Shown one piece after another: positions 1 through 7,088 of a stretch of DNA of 19,847 nucleotides (positions within the stretch are counted from its first letter, which is position 1; the number at the start of each line of letters is the position of its first letter). The position numbers and the translations under genes were made by a program. A model generated the notes under the pieces. That model had not been told where the DNA came from, made no database searches, and worked only from the letters and a program-made list of their open reading frames with translations. The stretch covers positions 1 to 19,847 of the forward strand of contig JABFRZ010000444.1 of assembly GCA_013140785.1 (NCBI GenBank). The letters are read 5' to 3'. Source of the stretch: Planctomycetota bacterium (GTDB lineage: Bacteria > Planctomycetota > UBA1135 > GCA-002686595).

Positions 1-266
1 GACGCTGGTCGCGCGCGTGGGCCAATCACCCGAGAAGCGATAGGGCTCGAGGCGCCGCTCGTCACGGTGAGGATGCGCTCGCAGCCGGGAAAGGTCGAAA
101 ACGGTCCCTCGGCCTCGACCCTCGCGGCCGACAGGCGCCAGTCGTAGTCGCCGCGCTCGAAGGACGAGCCCGCCGGCCACACGGCGTACTCGCTGGTCGT
201 GCCGCGCCCGTTCTTCCAGGGCACGACGCGCGCGTCGGCGGGGCGGAGCTGCAGGACCTCGCGCAT
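1..266 (-). pseudogene. HutD/Ves-family protein, partial, apparent frameshift
   Basis: Reading leftward from the ATG at 264-266, the translation gives VVPWKNGRGTTSEYA, then DYDWRLSAARV and GPFSTFPGCERILTV. These are the hallmarks of the HutD/Ves cupin family (WKNGxGTT, WRLSxA, GPFSxFPGxxRxL). After about residue 71 (near position 55) this frame loses the family pattern, and the next frame takes over with RLEPYRFSGDWPTRATSV, which matches the family's following FSGD block and stays open to the window edge. The linker expected between the two blocks, roughly ten residues, is missing, so a small out-of-frame deletion or a sequence error is likely. HutD proteins are associated with histidine utilisation and Ves with a stress response; the biochemical role is unclear. 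The gene is divergent from argS with about 53 bases between starts. The 3' end lies outside the window. Family call is fairly sure; pseudogene status is inference. Confidence 0.7.
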
Positions 267-319
267 GGCTTTTTGCTCGGCGGGACGCGCGCCGGAACGC
301 ATCATACCGCGCCCTTCCC

Positions 320-2050
320 ATGCAGGAATTCGTCGAACGCATCCGCAGGGTCGTCGCCCAGCACAGCGGCCTCGCGCCGGCCGAGATCAAGATCGAGTCG
401 CCGCGCGAGAGCACCCACGGCGATCTGGCCTTCCCGTGCTTCCAGCTCGCGAAGACGCAGCGCCAGCCGCCGCCGGCCGCGGCCGTGAAGCTGGCCCAGG
501 CGATCGCGGGCGAGCTCGCGGGCATCGCGGTCGTGGCCGCGGGGCCGTACGTGAACTTCCGCATCGACCGCACGGCGCTGGCGCAGTCGGTGCTCGGCTC
601 GATCTCGCGCCGGGGCGCGCGCTACGGCGGCTCGGAGGAGGGCGCGGGTCAGACGATCGTGCTCGACTACTCCTCGCCCAACATCGGGAAGCCCATGCAC
701 GTCGGGCACATCCGCTCGACGATCATCGGCGCGGCACTGCATCGGATCTTCGGCTTCCTTGGCTATCGCGCCGTAGGGATCAACCACCTCGGAGACTTCG
801 GCTCGCAGTTCGGCGGGCTCATCGTCGCTCGCGAACTTCGGAGAGACGTCGATCTGGAGCGCGATCCAGTCCACGGACTGCTCACTCTCTACCAATGGAG
901 CAAGGAGCAAATCGCAACTGACCAAGAGTTCGCGAAGAACGCGGCGATTTCCAACGCCGTGGTATCTGGCGTGCTCCTCCCGGCTGCAGCCCCCCTCGCC
1001 CGACGGCACGATCTAGAGACACAGGCGTGGATCCGGACGGTGAGCCTTGATGGGTTCATGCGCACGTACAGGAGACTTGGCATCGAGCATGACCTGATTC
1101 GTGGGGAGAGCTACTACGAGCCCTTCTTGAAGGGAACCATCGAGAGGATCGAAGCTGCGGGCGTCACTGAAGTGTCGGATGGCGCGCTCGTCGTGCAGCT
1201 CGGCTCGCTCGACAAGGGTCTCGAGAAGACGCCTTGCCTGCTGCGCCAATCGAACGGCATGACCCTGTACGCCACGCGCGACCTGGCCGCGCTCTTCCAC
1301 CGCTGGGAGGAGTTCCACTTCGCGCGCTGCCTGTACGTGGTCGGCAGCGAGCAGAAGCTGCACTTCCGCCAGCTCAAGGCCGTGCTGCGGCGCATGGGTT
1401 GCGATTGGGAGCCCAAGGTCGAGCACGTCGATTTCGGGCTCCTGCTCGGACCCGGCCGGGTGAAGCTCGCCAGCCGCAAGGGCGAAGTGCTCGTGCTCGA
1501 CGACCTGCTGGACGAAGTCGTGGCCGAGGCTAGAACGATCATCGAGGAGAAGAATCCTGCGCTCGCGAACAAGGAGCGCATCGCCGAGCAGGTCGGCATC
1601 GGCGCGCTCGTGTTCAACGATCTGAAGCGCGAGCGCATCAAGGACGTGGTCTTCGACAAGGCCGAGATCCTGGCCTTCGAGGGCGAGACCGGGCCCTATG
1701 TGCAGTACACGCACGCGCGCCTGGCCTCGATCCTGCGCAAGGCCGACGAGGCCGGCGGGGAGGGCGCCGCGCCCGACTGGGCCCGGCTCGAGGATGCGGC
1801 GCCCATCTTGCTGGCGCTTGGGCGTTTCCCGGGCGTGGTGGCCTCGGCCGCGGCCAACTCGGAGCCCTCCGAGCTGGCCCAGTATCTGTTGGCCTTGTGC
1901 CGCACGCTCTCGACCTGGCTGGTCGAGCACCGGGTTCTGGCCGAGGAGCCGGAGCTGCGCGCCGCGCGCCTCCTGCTCGTGCGCGGCGCCGAGGCGGTGC
2001 TCGCCAACGGACTCACGCTCCTCGGCGTGGCGGCGCCGGCGGAGATGTAG
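320..2050 (+). CDS. argS: Arginyl-tRNA synthetase
   Basis: Class I aminoacyl-tRNA synthetase that charges tRNA-Arg in the cytoplasm. At 576 aa it has the usual ArgS length. The N-terminal tRNA-binding domain (about 1-85, with THGDLAFPC) is followed by the catalytic core with the HIGH-type motif HVGH at residues 127-130, in the family context SSPNIGKPMHVGHIRST. NHLGDFGSQFG, TLYATRDLAA and the KMSKS-equivalent SRKG (385-388) follow. The anticodon-binding DALR domain opens with TGPYVQYTHARLASI, and the C-terminus (GLTLLGVAAPAEM) is typical. The ATG at 320 fits the domain start, though no strong Shine-Dalgarno sequence precedes it. Residues about 205-232 match the family poorly and use less biased codons (GTA, TCT, CTA, ACA). 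That could be natural divergence or two compensating frame errors. A tRNA-Arg(CCT) lies in the same window but far away. Identity is certain. Confidence 0.97.
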   Translation: MQEFVERIRRVVAQHSGLAPAEIKIESPRESTHGDLAFPCFQLAKTQRQPPPAAAVKLAQAIAGELAGIAVVAAGPYVNFRIDRTALAQSVLGSISRRGARYGGSEEGAGQTIVLDYSSPNIGKPMHVGHIRSTIIGAALHRIFGFLGYRAVGINHLGDFGSQFGGLIVARELRRDVDLERDPVHGLLTLYQWSKEQIATDQEFAKNAAISNAVVSGVLLPAAAPLARRHDLETQAWIRTVSLDGFMRTYRRLGIEHDLIRGESYYEPFLKGTIERIEAAGVTEVSDGALVVQLGSLDKGLEKTPCLLRQSNGMTLYATRDLAALFHRWEEFHFARCLYVVGSEQKLHFRQLKAVLRRMGCDWEPKVEHVDFGLLLGPGRVKLASRKGEVLVLDDLLDEVVAEARTIIEEKNPALANKERIAEQVGIGALVFNDLKRERIKDVVFDKAEILAFEGETGPYVQYTHARLASILRKADEAGGEGAAPDWARLEDAAPILLALGRFPGVVASAAANSEPSELAQYLLALCRTLSTWLVEHRVLAEEPELRAARLLLVRGAEAVLANGLTLLGVAAPAEM

Positions 2051-2255
2051 CGCGCGGCGAGCGCCTCCCTGGTCCGGAGCGGACCCTTGAACGCGCTCCC
2101 AACTCTCGCTTCCATAAGGAGCTGCGTCCTCTGCCTCGGCCCGGTCTCGCCACCCACCGAACCTAGGCGCTCAAGCCATGCCCCCCTCCGGCCGAAACCA
2201 TGGCCCCCCGGTTCCGGGCGCCGCCGACCCGCGCCAGCCCCAGGGTTCCCGTCGC
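2051..2255 (+). other. argS-apt spacer with weak hairpin
   Basis: No gene is supported here. A short inverted repeat, GGTCC/GGACC with a five-base loop, lies at 2071-2085 just after the argS stop. It has no T-tract, so a terminator role is doubtful. A Shine-Dalgarno-like AAGGAG occurs near 2117 without a start codon at useful spacing. The frame of apt is open back to an ATG at 2178, so part of this stretch could be an N-terminal extension, but the extra 26 residues are Pro/Gly/Arg-rich and unlike the family. Confidence 0.4.
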
Positions 2256-2777
2256 ATGGTGGAGCACGTGATCGAGGACCGCATCCGCGACGTGCCCGAC
2301 TTCCCGAAGCCCGGCATCGTCTTCAAGGACATCACCCCCTTGCTCCAGGACCCCCACGCCTTCGCCAGCACCATCGACCGGATGGCCGAGAGCGTGCGCG
2401 GGCACTCCTTCGACCTCGTGTGCGGGATCGAGTCGCGCGGGTTCCTGTTCGGCGCCGCCCTCGCGAAGGACCTGGGCAAGGGCTTCATTCCGATCCGCAA
2501 ACCCGGCAAGCTTCCGTGGCGGACGGCCGCGGAGTCCTACGAACTCGAGTATGGAAGCGACACGATCGAGATCCACATCGACGCAGCCCCCGGCGGAAAG
2601 CGGGTGCTGATGGTGGACGATCTGCTCGCCACGGGCGGCACGATGTCAGCCGCGCTCAAACTCGTGCAGAAGGTCGGAGGCGTGCCAGTAGCGTGCGCCT
2701 TCGTGATCGAGCTTTCTATCCTGGCGGGCAGGAAGAAGCTGGGCGACGTGCCCACTTACGCGCTGGTCCAGTACTGA
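2256..2777 (+). CDS. apt: Adenine phosphoribosyltransferase
   Basis: Purine salvage enzyme that converts adenine and PRPP to AMP and pyrophosphate in the cytoplasm. The 173-aa product has the usual Apt length. It opens with IRDVPDFPKPGIVFKDITPL, the conserved Apt N-terminus, and contains GIESRGFLFGAALA and the hood-region stretch IPIRKPGKLPWRT. The PRPP-binding loop VLMVDDLLATGGT is at residues 117-129, with the two acidic residues in place. I prefer the ATG at 2256 because the family homology starts right there. An in-frame ATG at 2178 would add 26 low-complexity residues. The sigma factor gene begins six bases after the stop, so the two are probably co-transcribed. Identity is very sure; the exact start is less so. 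Confidence 0.95.
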   Translation: MVEHVIEDRIRDVPDFPKPGIVFKDITPLLQDPHAFASTIDRMAESVRGHSFDLVCGIESRGFLFGAALAKDLGKGFIPIRKPGKLPWRTAAESYELEYGSDTIEIHIDAAPGGKRVLMVDDLLATGGTMSAALKLVQKVGGVPVACAFVIELSILAGRKKLGDVPTYALVQY

Positions 2778-2783
2778 GGCGAG

Positions 2784-3860
2784 ATGGCAACCCCCAAGAA
2801 GAAGACCTCCGCGAAGGCGAAATCGAGCGGCTTCAAGAAAAAGCCCGCGGTCCACGACTCGTCCGGCGCGCGCAAGCTCGTGCACGCGCCCGCCAAGAAG
2901 CCCGGCGCGCACGCGACCAAGGAGAGCATCAAGGACAACCTCAAGGGCAACGCGGTCGGGCCGCGGGAAAGGCTCGACCAAGCCGTGGTGACGCACCACC
3001 CGGGACGCGCCGCGGCGGTCGAGATCGAGGCCCGCGCCAAGGTCCGCAAGGAGTCGCGCGAGACGCCCGCCGAGGAGGTCTCGACCGAGGAACTCTGGAC
3101 GCTCTACCGCAAGGAGGTCGGCAAGCGCGGCCCGCGTGACCAGAAGCGCCTCGAAGAGCTGCGCAATCACCTGATCGAGCGGCACTATCCGCTGGTGCGC
3201 TACATCGCCGAGCGGCTCCTGCAGACGCTGCCGAAGTCGATCGAGCTCGATGACCTCGTGTCGGCCGGTCTGTTCGGCCTGATGGACGCGATCCGCGGCT
3301 TCGACGCGAGCCGCGGGATCAAGTTCAAGACCTACTGCTCCACTCGCATCAGAGGGGCGATCCTCGACCAGCTGCGATCCCAGGACTGGGTGCCGCGCCT
3401 GGTGCGCCTGAAGGCCAGCCGCATCGATCGCGCGCTGCAGCGCCTGACCGCCGAGTACGGCCGCGAGCCGACCCACGCCGAGCTCGCGCGCGTGCTCGAG
3501 ATGGAGCACGGCGACCTCGTCAACGAGATCCAGGAGTCGCGCGCCAAGACCATGTTCTCGCTCAGCGAGAAGTGGGAGGACGACGACGGCTCGGTCGAGA
3601 AGGTCGAGATCCTCGAGGACAAGACCGCCACCGACCCGGTGCACGAGCTGAACCGCCGCGACCTGATGAACTTCATCACGCGCGCGCTCACCCACAAGGA
3701 GCGCTTCATCATCGAGCAGTACTACCAGTACGGCCACACGATGAGGGAGATCGGCGAGATGCTCGCGCTGACCGAGAGCCGCGTGTGCCAGATCCACTCG
3801 AACGTGATGAGCCGGCTCAAGGGGCTGCTCGGGCAAAGGCACGAGTCGCTGCTGTCGTAG
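2784..3860 (+). CDS. FliA/WhiG-type RNA polymerase sigma factor with Lys-rich N-terminal extension
   Basis: A sigma-70 superfamily protein of 358 aa that directs RNA polymerase to a promoter class. From about residue 101 it matches the FliA/WhiG (group 3) layout. Region 2 is at about 128-200, with SAGLFGLMDAIRGFD and the DNA-melting/-10 recognition segment FKTYCSTRIRGAILDQLR. Region 3 is at about 207-285. Region 4 is at about 305-352, with a helix-turn-helix reading HTMREIGEMLALTESRVCQ. The first ~97 residues are an extra Lys/Ala/Pro-rich tail (PKKKTSAKAKSS, PAKKPGAHATK); typical FliA proteins are about 230-260 aa and lack it. The start ATG is six bases after apt, and GAGGCGAG overlapping the apt stop can serve as the ribosome site. 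No flagellar genes are visible, so the regulon is unknown. Its last 193 codons, stop included, are duplicated at 6510-7088. Confidence 0.93.
   Translation: MATPKKKTSAKAKSSGFKKKPAVHDSSGARKLVHAPAKKPGAHATKESIKDNLKGNAVGPRERLDQAVVTHHPGRAAAVEIEARAKVRKESRETPAEEVSTEELWTLYRKEVGKRGPRDQKRLEELRNHLIERHYPLVRYIAERLLQTLPKSIELDDLVSAGLFGLMDAIRGFDASRGIKFKTYCSTRIRGAILDQLRSQDWVPRLVRLKASRIDRALQRLTAEYGREPTHAELARVLEMEHGDLVNEIQESRAKTMFSLSEKWEDDDGSVEKVEILEDKTATDPVHELNRRDLMNFITRALTHKERFIIEQYYQYGHTMREIGEMLALTESRVCQIHSNVMSRLKGLLGQRHESLLS
3282..3860 (+). repeat. Left copy of 579-base direct repeat (sigma 3' end)
   Basis: This segment of the intact sigma gene is repeated in direct orientation at 6510-7088. The offset is 3228 bases throughout with no gaps. 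Positions 3282-3691 are identical to 6510-6919. Beyond the TAG the two flanks share nothing. The repeats bracket the convergent hydrolase and AraC genes. Confidence 0.9.
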
Positions 3861-3891
3861 ACGAGAGCGACCCAGTGCCTTGCTGGAGCGC

Positions 3892-5412
3892 CTACGGCTT
3901 CTTCGGAGGACCAAGCTTCCGCTCGACCGTCGCGAGGTGCTGCTCGTAAGCCGCGAGGTCGGGATGCTTCGTCTGGCGCGCGAGCTCTACGGCGCGAGCG
4001 ATGCTCGTGCGCGCGGCTTCCAGCTCGCCCATGCCCTCGAGCGCTTCTCCCAGACTGTCATGGGCGTTGGGCGACTCCGCGAAACGCTCGGCTGTGGCGC
4101 GGAAAACCGCCGCCGCGCGGGCCGCGTCTTGCGGGAGCCAGCGGCAGCCCAGGGCGTTCAGCTCGCTTTCGCTGACGTAGTGCTCGGAGAAACCGGTCGC
4201 GCTCCAGCCACGCCAAGCCTCGAACGAGGCTGCCGTGCCCTGCGAGCCGAGCAGGGCGGCCAGCTCCAGGGCGGCGGAGCGTCTTGGAGCCATCGGCTCG
4301 CGGCCGCGCAGGATGGCGAGCACGCCGTCCGTGATCGCATCGAGATGGAAGCTCGGGCCTTTGACGTTGCTGAGCAGGATCACGCACAGCCCGTCATCGA
4401 GCGTGCGCGTGAACAACGAGTAGAAACCGGTCAAAGAGCCCGAAGCGTTGATCAGCAGCGATCCCGGAGCGGGCGCCGTCGGATCCGGTCGCACCTTCCA
4501 GCCATAGGCGGTGATGAACGCGGACGGAGCCCACGCACGCGCTTTCGCCGCGGCGGAGAGCAGCGCTTCGCCGAAGAGCGCGCGGTCGACCAGCAAGAGA
4601 TCGCCGACGGTCGAGTACATGCCGCCGGCCGGCGAAATCCCCAGCGGGCGAGCGACCTCGAAGCCATCGAAGGTCTGGAGGTACCCGGTCGCACGGTCCT
4701 GGAGGAGGGTCGTCTGAGGAACGTAGCCGCTGTCCCCCATCGCGAGCGGCCCGAGGATCTCCTGCTGTAGCGCGCCGGCGTAGCTCGTTTCGAGCATCCG
4801 CGCCACGCTGAGTCCAAGCACGGAGTAGCCATCGCTGCTGTAGTCGTAGCGCTCGCCCGGCGCGTGAGCCAGCGGGCGCACGGCGATCAATTTAACCTGC
4901 TCATCGAGCGAAAAGAAGTCGGCGTTGATTTTGGCCACGCGGTCTGGGAACTGGTTCGTGCCGGGCGGATAGTCGGCGATGTCGCGCTGCAGCCCGGAGG
5001 TGTGCGTCAGTAGCCTCTCGATCGTGATCTCACCCGCGCGAGGAAATGCGTGATCCGGAAGCAGATCAGCCAAGGTGTCTTCCGGGGACAGAAGTCCTCG
5101 GTCGACGAGGCGCAACACCATCATGGCGGTGAAGGTCTTGGTGATTGAACCGATCTGGAAGCGCGTCGTGAGCGTGCACGGGACGCCGAACTCGCGATGG
5201 GCGAGACCGAAGGCGCCGCTGTACACCGGCTCGCCCTTTCGTGCCACGGCGATCACACCGTCGAACCGGCCGACGGCCGCGTATTGCTCGATCAGCCGTT
5301 GGATGCGCTCGGCCTCGGGTGACTCGCGCGCCTGGACCGGGACGGAACGCGCGCTGCACACGACGGATAGGACGGGAGCGGTCAGAAAGACGAAGACGCC
5401 GAGGTTCACCAT
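3892..5412 (-). CDS. Secreted serine beta-lactamase-like hydrolase with C-terminal TPR-like tail
   Basis: Class C beta-lactamase/esterase-fold protein (506 aa) that is probably exported: the N-terminus MVNLGVFVFLTAPVLSVVCSA is a signal peptide. The nucleophile motif SITK is at residues 89-92 (QIGSITKTFTAMM), followed by the family box LLTHTSGL. The second motif is YSSDGY (Tyr191-Ser-Ser) where most relatives have YSN. The third box reads ASGSLTGF rather than a clear HxG or KTG. The C-terminal ~70 residues (NAHDSLGEALEGMGELEAA) resemble a tetratricopeptide repeat, as in many non-resistance serine hydrolases, so peptidase or esterase activity is at least as likely as antibiotic hydrolysis. The frame is open upstream to 5583, but that would overlap the AraC gene and precede the signal peptide, so the ATG at 5412 is chosen. 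It lies 85 bases downstream of the AraC gene on the same strand. It converges on the sigma gene with 31 bases between stops. Confidence 0.9.
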   Translation of the reverse strand: MVNLGVFVFLTAPVLSVVCSARSVPVQARESPEAERIQRLIEQYAAVGRFDGVIAVARKGEPVYSGAFGLAHREFGVPCTLTTRFQIGSITKTFTAMMVLRLVDRGLLSPEDTLADLLPDHAFPRAGEITIERLLTHTSGLQRDIADYPPGTNQFPDRVAKINADFFSLDEQVKLIAVRPLAHAPGERYDYSSDGYSVLGLSVARMLETSYAGALQQEILGPLAMGDSGYVPQTTLLQDRATGYLQTFDGFEVARPLGISPAGGMYSTVGDLLLVDRALFGEALLSAAAKARAWAPSAFITAYGWKVRPDPTAPAPGSLLINASGSLTGFYSLFTRTLDDGLCVILLSNVKGPSFHLDAITDGVLAILRGREPMAPRRSAALELAALLGSQGTAASFEAWRGWSATGFSEHYVSESELNALGCRWLPQDAARAAAVFRATAERFAESPNAHDSLGEALEGMGELEAARTSIARAVELARQTKHPDLAAYEQHLATVERKLGPPKKP

Positions 5413-5497
5413 TCTGGTTTCTTCTGGCTTCTCAGGCTGCGCGGGGCTGGGGCGAGTCTCCTGGAACGCCTCCAGCGGTTCTAGAACGGCGCTTGCG

Positions 5498-6292
5498 TCA
5501 GCCCCGGAATACGCGCCGGTACTTCGCCGGCGTAGTGCCGAACTGGCGGCGGAAGGCGCGCGTGCAGTGGCTCTGGTCGGCAAAGCCGAGATCCATGGAC
5601 AGGCTCGAAAGGGGCTCGTCGCCGAGGGCCAGGCGCCGCGCCGCCTCGTTCAACCTCAGCCGCCGCTGGTACTCGCCGATGGTGCAGCCGTGCCGGGTGC
5701 GGAAGGCACGCGCCAGGTGCGAGGGGTGCAATCCGACCTGGAGCGCCAGCCTGGAGAGGGTCCACGGTTGGCGGGGAGCGTCGTGAAGGGCCTCGACCGC
5801 GGAGTGGAGCCGGGCCGAACCGGACAGGCGCGCGCTCCCTTCGCCGAGCAGGCTCGTAAACAGCTCAAGCACCCACTCGTCGATCGAGAGCGACGAAACC
5901 CCGTCCGGATCGGCCAGCTCTCGCCAGATGCGGAGCCCGAGACTCGCCGCGTACGGATCCCGGGTCCAGACCCGACGGTGGAGATCGACTCCCGGCGCCA
6001 CGAGTCCTTCGTCCCGGATCTCGATCAGTAGGCACCGAGCCGAAGCGCGCTCGAAACAGTTGCTGTGTGACTCACCTGCAGGCTTGAAACAGGCCGAAAG
6101 CGGCGGGAACTCCCCACCCGCGTGCGCGTACGCTTCGTGGTAGTGTCCCTGAAGCACGAGGTTGAGACATGCGTGTTCGTGCTCGTGCGGCTCGATCACC
6201 ATCCCGATCGGATGGCGGGTCTCGACCACATTGAAACTCGTCGTCCGCAGCGTGCGGACGAGCTGGCCGAAGGAAAGAGGCGCGCTCTGCAC
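5498..6292 (-). CDS. AraC-family transcriptional regulator
   Basis: A 264-aa one-component DNA-binding regulator. The N-terminal half is cupin-like, with a His cluster (HEHEHACLNLVLQGHYHEA) that suits ligand or metal binding. The C-terminal ~100 residues are a double helix-turn-helix AraC domain: LSRLALQVGLHPSHLARAF is the first HTH, and GFADQSHCTRAFRRQFGTTP is the conserved second HTH and signature, ending PAKYRR. The start is a GTG at 6292. An in-frame TAG lies just upstream, and the nearby ATG is out of frame. It is directly upstream of the serine hydrolase on the same strand, so it most likely regulates that gene and perhaps itself. No operator is assigned. The ligand is unknown. Confidence 0.92.
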   Translation of the reverse strand: MQSAPLSFGQLVRTLRTTSFNVVETRHPIGMVIEPHEHEHACLNLVLQGHYHEAYAHAGGEFPPLSACFKPAGESHSNCFERASARCLLIEIRDEGLVAPGVDLHRRVWTRDPYAASLGLRIWRELADPDGVSSLSIDEWVLELFTSLLGEGSARLSGSARLHSAVEALHDAPRQPWTLSRLALQVGLHPSHLARAFRTRHGCTIGEYQRRLRLNEAARRLALGDEPLSSLSMDLGFADQSHCTRAFRRQFGTTPAKYRRVFRG

Positions 6293-6509
6293 CCGCTCAT
6301 GCTACGCGTGCGAAGGAAGAGCAGGGTAGCTGGCCTCGCTTGCACCCAGAGACGCCGCGCTCCCGAAGCTGGCCCGCGACAACGGCTCCTCGGTCTGGAT
6401 CGCCCGGATGTATTCCGGGCAGCGCGGCTCGACGTCGCCGTCGATCCCGCGGTAGCCGACGCGACTGGCGTCGGCGGCCTGGCGCAATCTAGGCCGGCCT
6501 CTTCGCCTG
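6293..6509 (-). other. Possible minus-strand coding remnant between AraC and sigma copy
   Basis: No complete gene. On the minus strand, about 6322-6487 reads RQAADASRVGYRGIDGD followed by VEPRCPEYIRAIQTEEPL, with strong G/C third positions, and then a less biased tail to a stop near 6302. This could be the C-terminal scrap of a gene cut off where the sigma copy begins. I do not recognise the family. At 6490-6509 the plus strand shows degraded similarity to the sigma gene upstream of its Met167 codon, including a missing base that puts a TGA in the old frame. Confidence 0.3.
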
Positions 6510-7088
6510 ATGGACGCGATCCGCGGCTTCGACGCGAGCCGCGGGATCAAGTTCAAGACCTACTGCTCCACTCGCATCAGAGGGGCGATCCTCGACCAGC
6601 TGCGATCCCAGGACTGGGTGCCGCGCCTGGTGCGCCTGAAGGCCAGCCGCATCGATCGCGCGCTGCAGCGCCTGACCGCCGAGTACGGCCGCGAGCCGAC
6701 CCACGCCGAGCTCGCGCGCGTGCTCGAGATGGAGCACGGCGACCTCGTCAACGAGATCCAGGAGTCGCGCGCCAAGACCATGTTCTCGCTCAGCGAGAAG
6801 TGGGAGGACGACGACGGCTCGGTCGAGAAGGTCGAGATCCTCGAGGACAAGACCGCCACCGACCCGGTGCACGAGCTGAACCGCCGCGACCTGATGAACT
6901 TCATCACGCGCGCGCTCACGCACAAGGAGCGCTTCATCATCGAGCAGTACTACCAGTACGGTCACACGATGAGGGAGATCGGCGAGATGCTCGCGCTCAC
7001 AGAGAGCCGCGTGTGCCAGATCCACTCCAACGTGATGAGCCGGCTCAAGGGGTTGCTCGGACAGCGGCACGAGTCGCTGCTGTCGTAG
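6510..7088 (+). pseudogene. 5'-truncated second copy of the sigma factor gene
   Basis: 579 bases that match 3282-3860 exactly in length and encode the same 192 residues as the sigma factor's residues 167-358. The first 410 bases are identical; the last 169 carry nine substitutions, all synonymous. Missing are the N-terminal extension and the first half of region 2. The end of region 2 (FKTYCSTRIRGAILDQLR), region 3 and region 4 remain. Similarity extends about 20 bases upstream in degraded form, with one base deleted so that the old frame runs into TGA. It could be expressed from the ATG at 6510 as a short region 3-4 protein, but no good ribosome site is seen. Most likely a truncated relic of a duplication or insertion; see findings. 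Confidence 0.8.

Noticed and set aside
2646..3914. Minus-strand ORF of 422 codons over the sigma gene
   Set aside because: The sigma frame shows all expected regions, and the duplicated copy changes only at synonymous sites of the plus frame, proving which frame is coding.
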